DNA from: Symsagittifera roscoffensis
Taxonomy: Eukaryota > Xenacoelomorpha > Acoela > Convolutidae
DNA length: 64,000 nucleotides
Assembly (NCBI RefSeq): GCF_963678635.1
Contig: NC_087068.1
Span: forward strand, 51,748,731-51,812,730
Reading direction: 5' to 3'
Of this stretch, positions 33,839-44,963 are shown piece by piece; within the stretch, counting starts at the first letter, position 1, and each line of letters opens with the position of its first letter. The position numbers and the translations under genes were made by a program. The notes under the pieces were generated by a model. The model was not told where the DNA came from and made no database searches. It worked only from the letters and a program-made list of their open reading frames with translations.

Positions 33839-34644
33839 CAAATTTTTCGCAGATACCAAATGCTGCAGAATCACTACAAATGACGATGAATCCATACCTA
33901 ATGGGAGGATCGTCAATAACATCAAATAAACCACTGATGGTATTCACAGGAACAGACCCTGAATATTCAGTAGAAGATTACCTGAACGCAGTTACAGCAA
34001 TTTTAATTTTGAATATAGGACCTGAACCAATAAATACACCGCTCGATCAAAATTGGACAGCGTTAATACAAACAACATTAGATGGCGCAACACAGAAATG
34101 GGTTTCAGTACTACCTATAGAAATAAAATCAGATTGGAAAAGATTCACACAAGAATTTTCAAAAATGTTTGATTCTGAAAGAAACAAACAACATCAAAAA
34201 GTTTTATGCAATGAAATTCGCAGATTACCAAATGAAACAATAAAACAATTAGCAGTTAGAATCGAAACACTAGTTCGAAAAGCATATTCACTTAATACAC
34301 ATGATTATAAGAATACAAAAATGACAGAAATCTTAATGATGACTTTAACACCACAATTAAGGAAAATTGCTATAGAGAAAAGAGCATCTCATCCTTCCTC
34401 AATTCGAGAACCAGATCTAGATTTCAGAAAACAAGTCGATAAACTAGAACAAGCAGAAATCACAATAAAATTCGAAGAAACCGAGAATTTAAAATTACAG
34501 TATGTTAATCGTATTGAAATAAAGACTACACACATAAACAACATACAAGAATCAGATATAGACCTATCTGAAAAAATTACTGAATTTTTAAACATTTATA
34601 AAAAGAACCCAAATTACAAAGGCAAACCATCTTTCAAAAAATGA
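33835..34644 (+). pseudogene. B1 gag, capsid
   Basis: An open frame of 269 codons. It contains the retrotransposon Gag/capsid signature: PEYSVEDYLNAV, LDGATQKWVSVLPIEIKSDW, FTQEFSKMF, LPNETIKQLAVRIETLVRKAY. It would form the particle shell. Compared with B2 it lacks a few residues after NQNWT (HRH missing) but retains the longest intact capsid frame. It ends before the zinc knuckle at a TGA where B2 has a Trp codon. Confidence 0.75.
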
Positions 34645-35455
34645 TTAAATTATTGCAGACGATACGGACACAGTATTTCTTCTGAATGTAGACAAAAACA
34701 GCAAGACAATCAAAATAAACCTCCAAAGCAATAAGAGCCAAATAAGTCATTTTATCAATACATGAAAAAAGATCAAAATCTAAAAACAAAAATGTTTACA
34801 GCAATAATAGCTCCGGAAAGCCCCTTCCAAGCAATCAAAACTACTCTAGTAATTAATCACCATATAACTCTAGTTATAGAGGTAGATCACCCGAACAACG
34901 AAATTCACGAAATTTCTCACAAAATAGATATAACCGATCGAATAGTCGAAACAACTATCCACGATCGAATTCAAATTCAACACAATATGTTTCAGCATCC
35001 AGTTCCCATTCAAACTCAAGAAAAAGACACTCTTCCAACAACCGATCACGAAACTCGTCGTACAATAGAAATAGAAACTATTCAAACAATGGGAATAGAA
35101 GTTACTCAAACAATCGAAATCAAAATTATCCAAATAGATCACGGAATAACTCATATAATAGATCAAATTATCAAAGATCACATGATAATTACCAAAACAG
35201 GTCAAGAAATAATTCACAAAATCGACACTCAAATTACAACAATAGATATAGAAATTATTGAAATTATTCCCAATCACCTCATAGAAATAATAAACGTTAC
35301 CCCGATTCTCAACATCGATATAGAAGTAATACACCAAAACATCAAAGACAAATCAACCAAGTACAAACAAATGACGAAATAACTTCAGACCCCCCAGGTA
35401 TCGATAACACAGAAAAATATCGAATTACAAGTAAATCACATAAATTGTGAATGAA
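34645..35455 (+). pseudogene. B1 gag, nucleocapsid remnant
   Basis: Colinear with the B2 nucleocapsid, but the TGG-TGT (Trp-Cys) before the knuckle has become TGA-TTA, removing the first zinc ligand, and an extra codon lies within the knuckle near 34680. The downstream Arg/Asn/Ser/Tyr-rich tail is shifted out of frame: the open frame at 34762-35382 is an Ile/Thr-rich shadow of that tail. Confidence 0.65.
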
Positions 35456-35699
35456 CAGACAGTGAAAGTGATACAGATAATAATACTTTAGTAAACATGA
35501 TATCTGTCGAAAACGATTATGAATCCATCACATATGAACAACCTTTTAGTTCACATATATACAAAAATTAATTAGAATCTAAATAATTATTACATGGAAC
35601 CAATTAGTAACGATACACAAACTACTCAAGAAATAAACAAAATTAACAGGATAATTTCACCTAAAAAAGAAGAAAGTTCAACCACAAATCACATATATC

Positions 35700-37059
35700 A
35701 AAATATACAAAAAGAACAGCCACGAGAAAAAATTGGACAATTCCATTTCTCTTAGAAAGCCCGAAAAACAAAGAATTTCAACCACCAGATCTTGAAATTG
35801 ATTTTTTAATCGACTCAGGCGCAGAATCAAATATCATTAATTTCCCTATATGGAATGAAATCAGATTACTACACCCAAATTTAAAACCTCTAGAGACATG
35901 TAGTAAATTAGCAACAGCACAAGGATCAACATTAAAAAATTATGGAAAAATCCAATTATTCCTTGTTCCTACAAGAACAATGGAACAAAACAAAATTTTG
36001 AACAAACCATTCAAACAAACATTTCACATTACCGATATTAGACACATTCTCATTGGCATACCATTTATCACTAAATATATACCGACAATAAATATATTAA
36101 ATAGTAAATTACACATAAAGGATGAATATACAAAAATGAAAAACACAGATTTAACATTTTTTCAAAGATTAAACAAACAACCACCATTTGTCTCCAAATT
36201 TTACCCTATTTATAATCAGGAACGAAAATACCCGAAACCACTATCAGGATCCATCTATAAATTCTCCATAAAACAAGTTCATCATTACGACAAAGGTCAA
36301 AATAGACAACAACTCTTCATGTCAGATTTCGAATTTAGACCTGTTCACAAATTTTTCAAAATCACAATTTCATCAATAAAATACGAAAAAAATACTAACT
36401 CTGATATTATTTCACTACACGTGTATAATAATACCTCAAATAAAGTAACACTACCCCTAGGAAAATTAGGATACTGTGAAACAAACGCTACAACTTCACC
36501 TGTAAAAGAAATAGCATACAGATTCAATAATAAAATACAATTACTAGATATTTGTCAATCCACAATTCTTGATGAAGAACTATCTATAAATAATATAATA
36601 AGCAACGAAAAGAGAAAAACAGATTATTTCACAAAAACTCCATATTTTAAACCAACATTCAATATAACAAATTATACAGAAGAACAACAGAAATTTTTAA
36701 CTATGTTTGTTTTTCAACATTCACAAATAACAAAAAATGAACTTGATAAGTTAGCCAAACAGCTAATAAATTATTCATCAGTCTACGCAACATCAAAATT
36801 TGACGTTGGAAAAGTTAGTTCATCTCTACACCTTCCATTAAAACCAGACGCAGTTTTCAAAAAGCAAAGAGCAAGCAAAGTACCAAGTCACTTACATGAC
36901 ACAGTCAACAGATTACTAAACATTTTAGAACCATATGAAATTATATCACCAAATAATAAAGAAGAACAACCAAAAGGCAACACATTTATCAACCCTGTTA
37001 TCATTCTAGCAAAAAGCGAATCACTAAAAATAGTTCTAGACGCTAGATATCTCAATTAA
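35700..37059 (+). pseudogene. B1 protease and start of pol
   Basis: The frame is open through DFLIDSGAESNII (catalytic DSG at about 35812-35820), through FHITDIRHILIGIPF, and on to a stop at 37057-37059. It therefore includes the aspartic protease, a linker and the first RT part (KPDAVFKKQRASKVP, INPVIILAKSESLKIVLDARYLN). The protease would mature Gag and Pol. It is cut by a premature TAA in place of a Ser codon, and a one-base deletion upstream near 35732 separates it from gag. In B2 the protease is followed by its own premature stop, which B1 lacks. Confidence 0.8.
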
Positions 37060-37148
37060 CTAATTGATGAATCTAAATGCAATTGGCCTATTGAACCAAT
37101 ACAAGTAATCTTAACAAAAAAAATGGAAAATACTTCACAACCGCAGAT

Positions 37149-37586
37149 ATGAACAGTGCTTATAACCAAATGCCATTAGATGAACAGTCACGACGTTTAA
37201 CGCAATTCGTTACTGGAAACCAACAATACGAATTTAACCGATTATTCTATGGAATATTCATAGGACCAGCAGCTTTTTCAGCCTTCTTGAGTAAAATTTA
37301 TAGACCGCTAACACTAAAGAAAAACGCAATCACATATTTAGACGATGTCTTTATGCAATCACAAACCAAAGAAGAAATGTTTACAGTTTTAGAACAATAT
37401 CATAAAATTCTTCAGAACGAAAATCTGAAAGCAGCCCCAGACAAATCACATTTCTTTTTAACACGAGTAAAATTTTTAGGACATAACATCGAACGAAACA
37501 CTATTACTCCATTAAAATCCCGCATTGAACCACCAACAAAAAAAAGAAAATTCAAGAATTCCCGGAATGTTAAATATCTTAAGTAA
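37149..37586 (+). pseudogene. B1 reverse transcriptase, palm
   Basis: 145 codons with MNSAYNQMPLDEQSRR (motif A region), FNRLFYGIFIGPAAFSAFLSKI (motif B region), the catalytic YLDD box at 37335-37346 and APDKSHFFLTRVKFLGHNIE (motif D/E region). The motifs are intact, but the frame is separated from the upstream RT by a shift near 37120 and degenerates after 37530. Together with 35700-37059 it covers most of the RT. Confidence 0.85.
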
Positions 37587-37755
37587 ATATGCTTACAAAA
37601 TGCAATTATACTTAAGACTCTTTTATAACATCCTCAGACAACAAAATAATTTTGAATGGACCACTGAACATCAAACACGATTTGAATAATTTAAAAAACT
37701 TTTAACAGAACAAATATCAAACACAATTCCAGACCCAAATCAATAATTTTACGCA

Positions 37756-38640
37756 ATGTGCGATGCTTCAAATTTTGGCATCGGCGCAGCATTATTACAA
37801 TCACATAGTGGAACAAACAAAATGAATCTAATATCAGCAAATTCACGACTATTTACACAAGCCAAATTACGACTTTCTACTCTAATGAGAGAGTGTACAG
37901 CTATAATTTACACACTCACAGAATACGAATTTCTGATACTTGGATCAAAACATCCAACAGTTTTATTCACAGATCATAAACCAATTAAATTTTTTTTTAC
38001 ACAAAAGTCTAATCCAAATCATAGAGTTTATAGATTTCAACTAATTCTAATGAATTTCCCAAATTTACACATAGTTTGGACAGCAGGAAAAAATCTTGCA
38101 TTACCAGACACATTAAGTAGAAATACACCACCAGAACTACTTACACGAAAAACTACAGTCGAAATACCAAAAAATATTAAATTTTATCTCGCAAAAGACG
38201 AAACATCACCCCGATTAGAATGTAAATACGCAGTAAAAACCGATATTGATCAATCACAAATAAATAATTTACAACATTTCTCACTCTACCTAGATTGTCA
38301 AAATAATCACTATGAAGTTGGTTTATTAGGAACATCAACATTTAAACCAATTCCACACTCACAATGGATAAAAAATAACACTCAGCAAAAGAAAGTCAAA
38401 CAACAATCACAGAAAAAAGACTTTTTTCCACTCATTGAAAAAGAAAATTTAACCGATAAAATAAATTTATCAGGACCACAAACAAATGACACAAAATATA
38501 CGATAAACCAAGTTTTTTACCTTCATGACCCACTTGACACGATTCCCCTATCAAAACTAGAAATTGACAAAATTTTTCTCCCACCAACAGAGAAAATCAC
38601 ACTTGAACTTTTAAAACAATATCAAAACTTAGACCAGTAA
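37756..38640 (+). pseudogene. B1 RNase H and tether region
   Basis: 294 codons. RNase H signature: MCDASNFGIGAALLQ (first Asp), LSTLMRECTAIIYTLTEYEF (Glu), VLFTDHKPIKFFF (second Asp) and the final LPDTLSRN. After the RNase H the frame continues for about 150 residues of linker toward the integrase. It removes the RNA template during reverse transcription. This is the longest intact pol frame in B1; the next frame begins after a stop at 38640. Confidence 0.85.
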
Positions 38641-40164
38641 TACGACAACTCAAATCATGGCACAAATATAAAACAAAACCAGCAAAAGCTGATACCACAA
38701 TTTTAGGAAATAAAACAATTCTCCGATATTTTCGAAAATTTAATAACACAACGATCAACGAAGATACAGATCTTTTAGAATATCAATTAAATGATTCTAA
38801 AGTCCCCTGTCTTCCTTCAAGTAAGATATTACTAGCATTTAACCTTTCTCATACACAAAATACAAAAGGACACTCCGGATCAAAAAAAATATATTCAAAT
38901 TTACACAAATTTTTTATTTTCCGAATGCCCCAATTTGGATAAGAGTTTTATGCAAGGATTGTATAATATGTCAATCAAACAAACCTTATCCAAATCAGAA
39001 ACAACTAGCACAAAAACAAGATTTTAAAGGACAAAGTCTATATTTCAATCACAGAATATCATTCGACACAAAAGCACCAATTTCCCCATCCTCAGTAGGA
39101 AACTCCTACATTATGGTCATTGTTGATGCATTTACTAAATATGAAGCACTCAACCCAGTACCACATTGTAACGCTTATTACGCTTACACAACACTCTACG
39201 AACACTGGATAGCTAAATTTGGACTACCAGAAATTCTAGTAACAGACAATGGTACAGAATTCATAAACAATGAAATCATCACATTATGTCACCTATACAA
39301 TATCAAACATAAACCACGTAAATCTCATGCACCTTGGACAAACGGATTAGTCGAAGATATGAACCGTTCATTACAAGAATATCTTAGATGTATCCTAAAT
39401 GGAAATGACACACGATACACAGAATGGTCAACAGATGTAAAATTATTCCCATTATCATACAATTCACAAATAACGACAACTTTAGGAATGTCACCATACG
39501 AAATGGTTTCTAGAAAGCCTAGAAAACCAATTATGTTCACCGCAAATGCACACAAAAATATACAAGGACATTGCAAACCAAATAAAGATTCAATATGCTA
39601 TAACCTACCATTACACACACATGATGAAGATCATTTTCATCACCCACAAATTCTCAAACTAGCCTCCGGTACACACACCGAATGGATTTTAAACAAAGAC
39701 AAAAAGCATAATGAAATATACCAAAAAGTAACAAAAAAATTGTTACAACGGCAAAACATCAATAACCAAATTAATCTACGATTTACACCAGCCACCGATT
39801 TAAAATTGGAACATTTGTTTTGATACCAAAATTTCGAACACAAAAAAGAATATCCAAGAAGTTACAACCACTTCCAAAAGGACCCTACCAAATAATTGCT
39901 AAACCCACTGAAGTAACATTTAAACTCATAGACATCACAAAAAAGGAAATTGTTCAACATAGAAACAATTTAGTACCTTATTATCCGAAAGAATACACCT
40001 TACGCGAATTAACCCAATTATATTCTTTCACCGGTTTAAAATTTATTCAAACTAACCCACAAATACAACCAGAAAAAAATGAAACTAATGATAGTCAACG
40101 TACACAAATTCAAAAACAAGACACAAATCATAAAGACGCGAAAACACTTAATTCAGATAATTAA
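38641..40164 (+). pseudogene. B1 integrase
   Basis: The HHCC finger region lies at about 38840-38980 in shifted frames. The frame 39113-39823 holds the catalytic core: Asp in IVDAF (39125-39127), Asp in VTDNGTEF (39245-39247) and Glu in LVEDMNR (39353-39355), exactly 35 residues after the second Asp. The overlapping frame 39820-40164 holds the C-terminal GPY/F module (LPKGPYQIIAKP, then HRNNLVPYYP). It inserts element DNA into the genome. The catalytic triad is complete, unlike in B2, but finger and C-terminus are out of frame. Confidence 0.85.
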
Positions 40165-40914
40165 AGAAAAGAACGAAAAAATATAAAAATGATAGAAAAA
40201 ATCTCGCCACAAGAACTAAAAAAAAAAATCTACACATAGAGAATCATCACGTAAAAAATATAAAACATTCATCCCACAATCTAAACTATTAAAGAAAGTT
40301 GAATTTCAAAAATGAACCTTTTTCTTCTTCACAGAATTCATACCTTATACACATCTCAAACAATTTGAACTTCCATGTTTTCAAAAGAACATGCTGCAAC
40401 AGACGCAGTATTTCTAGTTCAAATTCAACCAATTAGATTTACTCAAACTCACTCGCCTTCCATATTTCTAACACAAACCTATTAGCCGACAGACATTAAT
40501 TTTCCGGCATATCTATAACTATAACTTCACAACCTCCAGGTCAAAAATAAGCAACTTGCTAAAACTTGACAACTAAAATAAATACCACAATAATATTCCA
40601 ACCCTCCCCTATATAATAACCCAAAGATCAACAATACTTTCCCAACTTTGCCCTCAAAAACCCCCCAACCAAAATTGGCAAATTAGCCTAAAAAAAAGAA
40701 TCATGATCATTTGGCCTAAAGTACAAATATCTCTAAAAAACCCCAGTTTATCCACCAAATATAAATAAGGTAAAAAAAACCTCCCGAGCACCATAAAATA
40801 AGCCCCCAACAGTTTTTCAAGAAACACAACCCACTTGTCAAAAAATAATCCAACCACACTTGAATTTAGCCCCAGAAATTCAAAAAATATTCCATGAACG
40901 AATCACTTTCTTGA
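40165..40914. other. B1 pol-to-membrane-ORF spacer
   Basis: About 750 bp without a convincing frame. It is conserved with B2 54395-55330, including repeated phrases such as CCCCCAACCAAAA and GATCATTTGGCCTAAAGTAC. It may contain splice sites or a promoter for downstream genes, but I cannot assign any with confidence. Confidence 0.5.
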
Positions 40915-41154
40915 ATGCTTCTCTTCTCTACAGTCAACATTATAAAAAATTTAATCTTAAGCTTTCTTATAAAACTTTTTCTAATTTCTAAACTTTTGAC
41001 AATATTTTTCATTGACGTTTTTGAAGTTTTTATAGTAATCTTAATAATTTTTTGTAACCTAACTTTAATTTTTTACACCCTATTCGCAATATCTTCCCAT
41101 CTTTCCCTACTCTTTGACCACATCTACAGGTACGATAATTTAAAATCTATTTAA
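40915..41154 (+). CDS. B1 small membrane protein 1 (79 codons)
   Basis: Starts MLLFSTVNIIKN and is very hydrophobic, with about two membrane-spanning stretches (roughly residues 12-40 and 41-62). It ends in a soluble DHIYRYDNLKSI. The stop codon is followed at once by the ATG of the next ORF (TAA ATG), an arrangement kept in B2, where this ORF is frameshifted. A viroporin or env-processing role is possible but speculative; no family is recognised. Confidence 0.5.
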   Translation: MLLFSTVNIIKNLILSFLIKLFLISKLLTIFFIDVFEVFIVILIIFCNLTLIFYTLFAISSHLSLLFDHIYRYDNLKSI

Positions 41155-41343
41155 ATGATACAAACAATTTTTAGTAGAACAGATTTTTTTCTACTTTTCA
41201 TAATTTTTCTCACATTTTTATCATCCCTAATCATGACAATATGCAAATGTGTAAAAAAGGCAATAGTCACATTCGCCCTAGCTACAATCCTTTTGATCAT
41301 ATTTATTGAAGAATATTATAGCAAACATAAACCTTCTCACTAA
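41155..41343 (+). CDS. B1 small membrane protein 2 (62 codons)
   Basis: MIQTIFSRTDFF followed by two hydrophobic stretches (about residues 10-28 and 38-51) separated by the basic KCVKKA, ending EEYYSKHKPSH. The B2 homologue (55564-55752) is intact with the same length and about 80% identity, including the stop, which supports a real gene. It directly abuts membrane ORF 1, suggesting coupled translation. Function unknown. Confidence 0.6.
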   Translation: MIQTIFSRTDFFLLFIIFLTFLSSLIMTICKCVKKAIVTFALATILLIIFIEEYYSKHKPSH

Positions 41344-41600
41344 AATTCTTAATTTATACAGAACACATTTCCAAAACTGCTAACCAATTAACCACATCAT
41401 CTGGCCCACCAACACCTACACCGCTATCGGACTGTACCCCATCTTTAGCTCAATCATCAACATCCACTGAAACATCCACTAGCACTAACCCACAACATCA
41501 AAGTACCAAAGTTTTCCCAAACAAATTTACCATTATTTCCTCAATACACCTTAAATACTCCCACCACTAACGATGACATTAGAAATTTTGTAGACGAGCA
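41344..41600. other. B1 deletion junction replacing env
   Basis: Left part (to about 41395, CAAAACTGCTAACCAA) matches B2 55745-55797. Right part (from CATCATCTGGCCCACC) matches B2 from about 59983. The intervening ~4.2 kb of B2, with the Pro/Ser/Thr ORF, env and part of the second Ser/Thr/Pro ORF, is absent. Short CCA/AAC-rich sequence at both edges could have served as microhomology. Confidence 0.85.
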
Positions 41601-42619
41601 CGTCTTAATGCCAACACTACATTGGACATCATACTACCACTACACTAACCCTCCTTTTCTACCACTTTATAACACATTACCCGATAATGAAAAAAGCAAA
41701 AATATGTTACATAGACTAACAACAGCCCTAACACCACGACAATTAACATTCGTTGGATTTTAAAAATTACTCAAATCATTTACCGCACCCCGAGCTAACG
41801 ATTTCACCATCGAAAATTATGATCACAACATCATCCGCCCTAATCACGATCACTTTTTAGACGACGACCGTTTTGCTAACCCGCAACTAACTGAAAAATT
41901 TTTCATCAAAACACCATATCTATTCACACTTAACATTTTTGATAAAAAGAACGACCACGTACTCTCTCAAGCTCTCATCGACACACAAGCATACCAAAGT
42001 TTTCAATATAAATTTCAATTATTTACACTAACCTTCCGCTTCCTTACACCACAGGAACGTGATTTGCACTGCTCCCACGATATTATGTTATGCACTAAAC
42101 AGACACACACTTATACATACTATCGTTTCACACAAAATCACTTTGATTTACATACACCCTCAAGACAACCTCACCACCGTTTTCAATTTATTAACTCAAG
42201 GTATACATCACCATTTTTTCTTAATTTCACTTATTGTATCAAAAATACTAACCTCCACGGCATCCTCCGTAACTACGATCCCGTTCACCAAATGCATATA
42301 TTTTGCCCCATCACGAAGACCTTCCAGGACGAAGAATTCAGATCCTTCCTCATCCCGCATGAATTCCTACAACCAGTTGAAATTCCCATTCTAGAGTTCA
42401 TCCATAATACCAAATATAATCATAAAATTTATAATCTAATATAACACACACCTCATGAATTCGCAGTAGGCACCGAAGAACTAAATATCATCACAGCACT
42501 TTTTTGCTTTGGCTACTGCTACAAACTAAAAACATCATCCGCATATTAGCTAAATTATTAACATCATCTGTATTAATCCAAGAACTCTTCCCACACGGCT
42601 TTTCACCCGAAGATTAAGG
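41560..42619 (+). pseudogene. B1 post-env gene remnant
   Basis: Colinear with the B2 gene 60222-61290. Early frame: VDEHVLMPTLHWTSYYHYTNPP, then a TAA near 41761. Later pieces include QERDLHCSHDIMLCTKQTHTY, the frame 42064-42444 and a C-terminal region ending at a TAA near 42616 just before the splice donor. Retention of this gene in a copy that lost env shows it lies outside the deleted block. Family unknown. Confidence 0.55.
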
Positions 42620-42697
42620 TAAGTATATTTAAATTACCTTCACTAATAAATACAAAATCTACTAACCATTCTTTATAATGTTAGATTTTTTTTCTAG
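42620..42697 (+). other. B1 predicted 78-bp intron after the post-env stop
   Basis: Donor AAG|GTAAGTATA, branch-like ACTAACC at 42661 and acceptor TTTTTTTTCTAG|TCTTC. The 81-bp counterpart is at 61292-61372 in B2. All three signals are kept while the interior differs, which supports a functional intron. Confidence 0.6.
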
Positions 42698-44572
42698 TCT
42701 TCTCATCACCATCATCTGCAAAAACAAAGAAGAAAATAAAAATATAAACTTATTCGATCAAACTGCAATTCATATAAAATTCATTTGCTAAAACAATTTT
42801 GATACACTAAAATTTTTGCACTAAATAATGTCGTAAAATTTATACCAATTGTAGTAAATTAATTTATAAATGTTCACCCCTAAAAGCAGTAAAATTACAT
42901 ACAATGAAAGCTTTTAATTTCAATTTTCCCCAAATATAGTAAAAATTCAAATTCAAGCGGTAAATTTATAAATTGAGAAAGCAGTACTGACCTTTTTATT
43001 CATTCGCACAAAAATTCTATCCATACTCGCACAGCTCGCCCACAAAGAATTGTTTAAAATAATGATTTTATGTTCCAAGCTTTCATTAACAACAACTCTG
43101 ACTAACCATAACAAGTTTCCAACTTTTCATAAACCCGGTTGGAATGGAGTTATACACTATACCAAACTAACCAATGCAAATGATTAAACACCATAATTCA
43201 TAAAATAACAGCATGAGTAAGAAAAGAACACCAACGGTACCCAAACCGGATTAACCCACCTTAAAACTGGATAATTTATTCTTTTGAAGACTATTATAAA
43301 GTCAACGAAAGAAATAATAAAACACAAAAAAGTCGAAAGACAAACCCAAACCAAAAACAATTTGATTTTTAAAAAAAAGGACACAACCATAAGTAACATA
43401 AGAAAACCCAGAAAAAACCACCATATAATGTTAACACAAAACAGGACACCTCAAAGAAACAGCACGAAATCATACTCCCACTCCTGGCCTAACCCACCAG
43501 AGAGGAAGTCCTGAGCATGCTCTATAGCCGGCCTACTCCACCGCGCTACATCCACGCTTTGTGACCACATTTCTATTTTAAATAAGAGGTACTCAAGGGT
43601 GAGTAACTCTTCAAAATAACTGAACTAAAATAAAAACGCTTTTGTGAAAACAATTAACCAAGATAATAACTAAAAAACAATTAACTAAAATCTATAAAAT
43701 GTAAATCATAAAATGCAGTATATAGATCACACACAACAACAAGGACGAAAATCCAAAGACTAGACGATCCCATCACAGCTTGAACAAAAAGAATGGCTAC
43801 CAACCACAACCGACATGCCGCCCACAATCACGACTCAAAAGATTTAGAGTATGACTTGACTTCGCAGCAAAGGACTTCATTGAATCAGATTATGACCATC
43901 TCGATGTTCAAGTATACGTACAGATCCGAGTAAAAAAGCATGCCTTCCAAACATGAGTTTCACGCCATTCCCAGACGAGGTTGATCACAAACAACCCTCC
44001 ACAAATGCAAGCAGAACTGACATAGCAAAGCATTTTGGATTCTGGAATCTAAACGATTTCATTGGGGATCACATTCGTTTTAAAATCAGTCAAAAGGTAT
44101 TGTTGTCTGAGCTTAAATTTTAAAAGATATTTCCCCTTGTGATCATTTTTTCCAAAATTATGGGGGTTTAAAGGTGGCCATTTTGTCTAATTTGGGACAA
44201 TTAACGCGCGATATATTTCGGACAATTAACGCGTAAGCAGAGATTTAATCCGTCTTAAAAATCGTTCCAAATTGGTTCAAGGAAGTTTAAATGCCATCAC
44301 TGATTTGTTACAAGGAGCGAAATCTAGCCTTTTGTACTTTATGTGGCGTGTGGGGGGAATGATTTTCAAAAAAAAATCTCAACTTTAGTTTTTTTTTATT
44401 AAAAAAGATTTTTTTAGTATTTATTTTTTTTATGACATTTTTTGCTCCATAGACCTTGTGGAACCTGATCTAAACTCCATTTTATTATTTATAATTTAGA
44501 CATTTTACCACTGTAAAGTATTTAATATTAACCAATCACAATCCATCTAACTAACTACCCACTTATTTGTAA
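42698..44572. other. B1 3' internal region
   Basis: About 1.9 kb before the LTR with no retroviral gene seen. It contains a minus-strand hydrophobic frame (43184-43399), a GC-rich block (43481-43568) and a degraded match to the B2 frame at 62434-62688 (near 43793-44040). From about 44085 to 44450 it is unrelated to B2 and has a directly repeated GACAATTAACGCG (44196-44208, 44221-44233). The last ~110 bp again match B2. Confidence 0.6.
43481..43568 (-). repeat. GC-rich tRNA/SINE-like block in B1
   Basis: A GC-rich island in AT-rich DNA. On the minus strand it has TAGCGCGGTGG (43538-43548 on the plus strand), close to a Pol III box A. A convincing box B is not visible. The block is shared with B2 at 62152-62239, so any SINE insertion predates the two copies. 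Confidence 0.35.
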
Positions 44573-44600
44573 GTGCTGAAATTACTTGTAATTTCAGCAC
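44573..44600. repeat. palindrome across internal/LTR 2 junction
   Basis: GTGCTGAAATTAC, two T, then GTAATTTCAGCAC: perfect 13-bp arms. The left arm is internal DNA and the right arm is the first bases of the LTR. It is repeated at 63078-63105. No purine tract is visible in the position where one is expected. Confidence 0.9.
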
Positions 44601-44867
44601 CAGAGAGATTTGAATTTAACTTAGAAAATAGTTGACTCTCCCGAGTACTTCAGCAGCCGCAACAATACCAGTATACTCTAGATCTATTGAGCCTAGCAGA
44701 GACTATTTAAAACTCCCGGAGACTAGTAGTTATAAGAGTAAGATTAGGATCGGTATTAGACTAAGAAGTTGCACGAATCTATCCGGCCGAAAATAAGATA
44801 GCGTGAAGAGCAGAGGGTGTACCCTATCCGAAATTACTCTATGAGTTAGACCCCCATACATAACTCA
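44587..44867 (+). repeat. element B LTR 2, shared by B1 and B2
   Basis: 281 bp, TGTAATTTCAGCAC to CATACATAACTCA. It serves as 3' LTR of B1 and 5' LTR of B2. It is closer to LTR 3 (both have GAGTTAGACCCCCATACATAACTCA-type ends) than to LTR 1 (GAGATAGACCTCCATACC). TATAAG at 44731-44736. Confidence 0.88.
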
Positions 44868-44869
44868 TC

Positions 44870-44889
44870 TGGTGCGACCATAAGTCTCG
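44870..44889 (+). promoter_or_regulatory. element B2 primer-binding site
   Basis: TGGTGCGACCATAAGTCTCG, two bases after the LTR and identical to the B1 sites. The primer tRNA is not assigned. Confidence 0.65.
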
Positions 44890-44963
44890 AACAAGACCTT
44901 AAAAAACAAATTAGCTTAGAACTAACAAAAATTAGATTAGAAATAGACAAAAACATTTTCAAA

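Larger units (their letters stand above)
29182..44867 (+). mobile_element. element B1: giant LTR retroelement lacking env, 15.7 kb
   Basis: Bounded by LTRs 29182-29461 and 44587-44867, the second shared with B2. It carries leader, ORF-A, gag, protease, RT, RNase H, integrase, two membrane ORFs and the post-env gene in the same order as B2. Relative to B2 it has a 1.15-kb tandem duplication in the leader, a ~4.2-kb deletion removing env and its flanking Pro/Ser/Thr-rich ORFs (junction near 41395), and a different ~370-bp stretch near its 3' end. Coding regions hold stops and frameshifts, but the integrase catalytic triad survives. It is a Ty3/gypsy-type element by domain order (RT-RNase H-integrase) and the GPY/F module. 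Confidence 0.9.

Noticed and set aside
34762-35382. 206-codon Ile/Thr/Glu-rich frame in B1 as a separate gene (also 49339-49749 in B2)
   Set aside because: It is a shifted reading of the Arg/Asn/Ser/Tyr-rich nucleocapsid tail, which is open in the Gag frame in B2.
43481-43568. A tRNA gene on the minus strand
   Set aside because: Only a box A-like sequence is present. No box B, no seven-base acceptor stem and no anticodon stem can be drawn.
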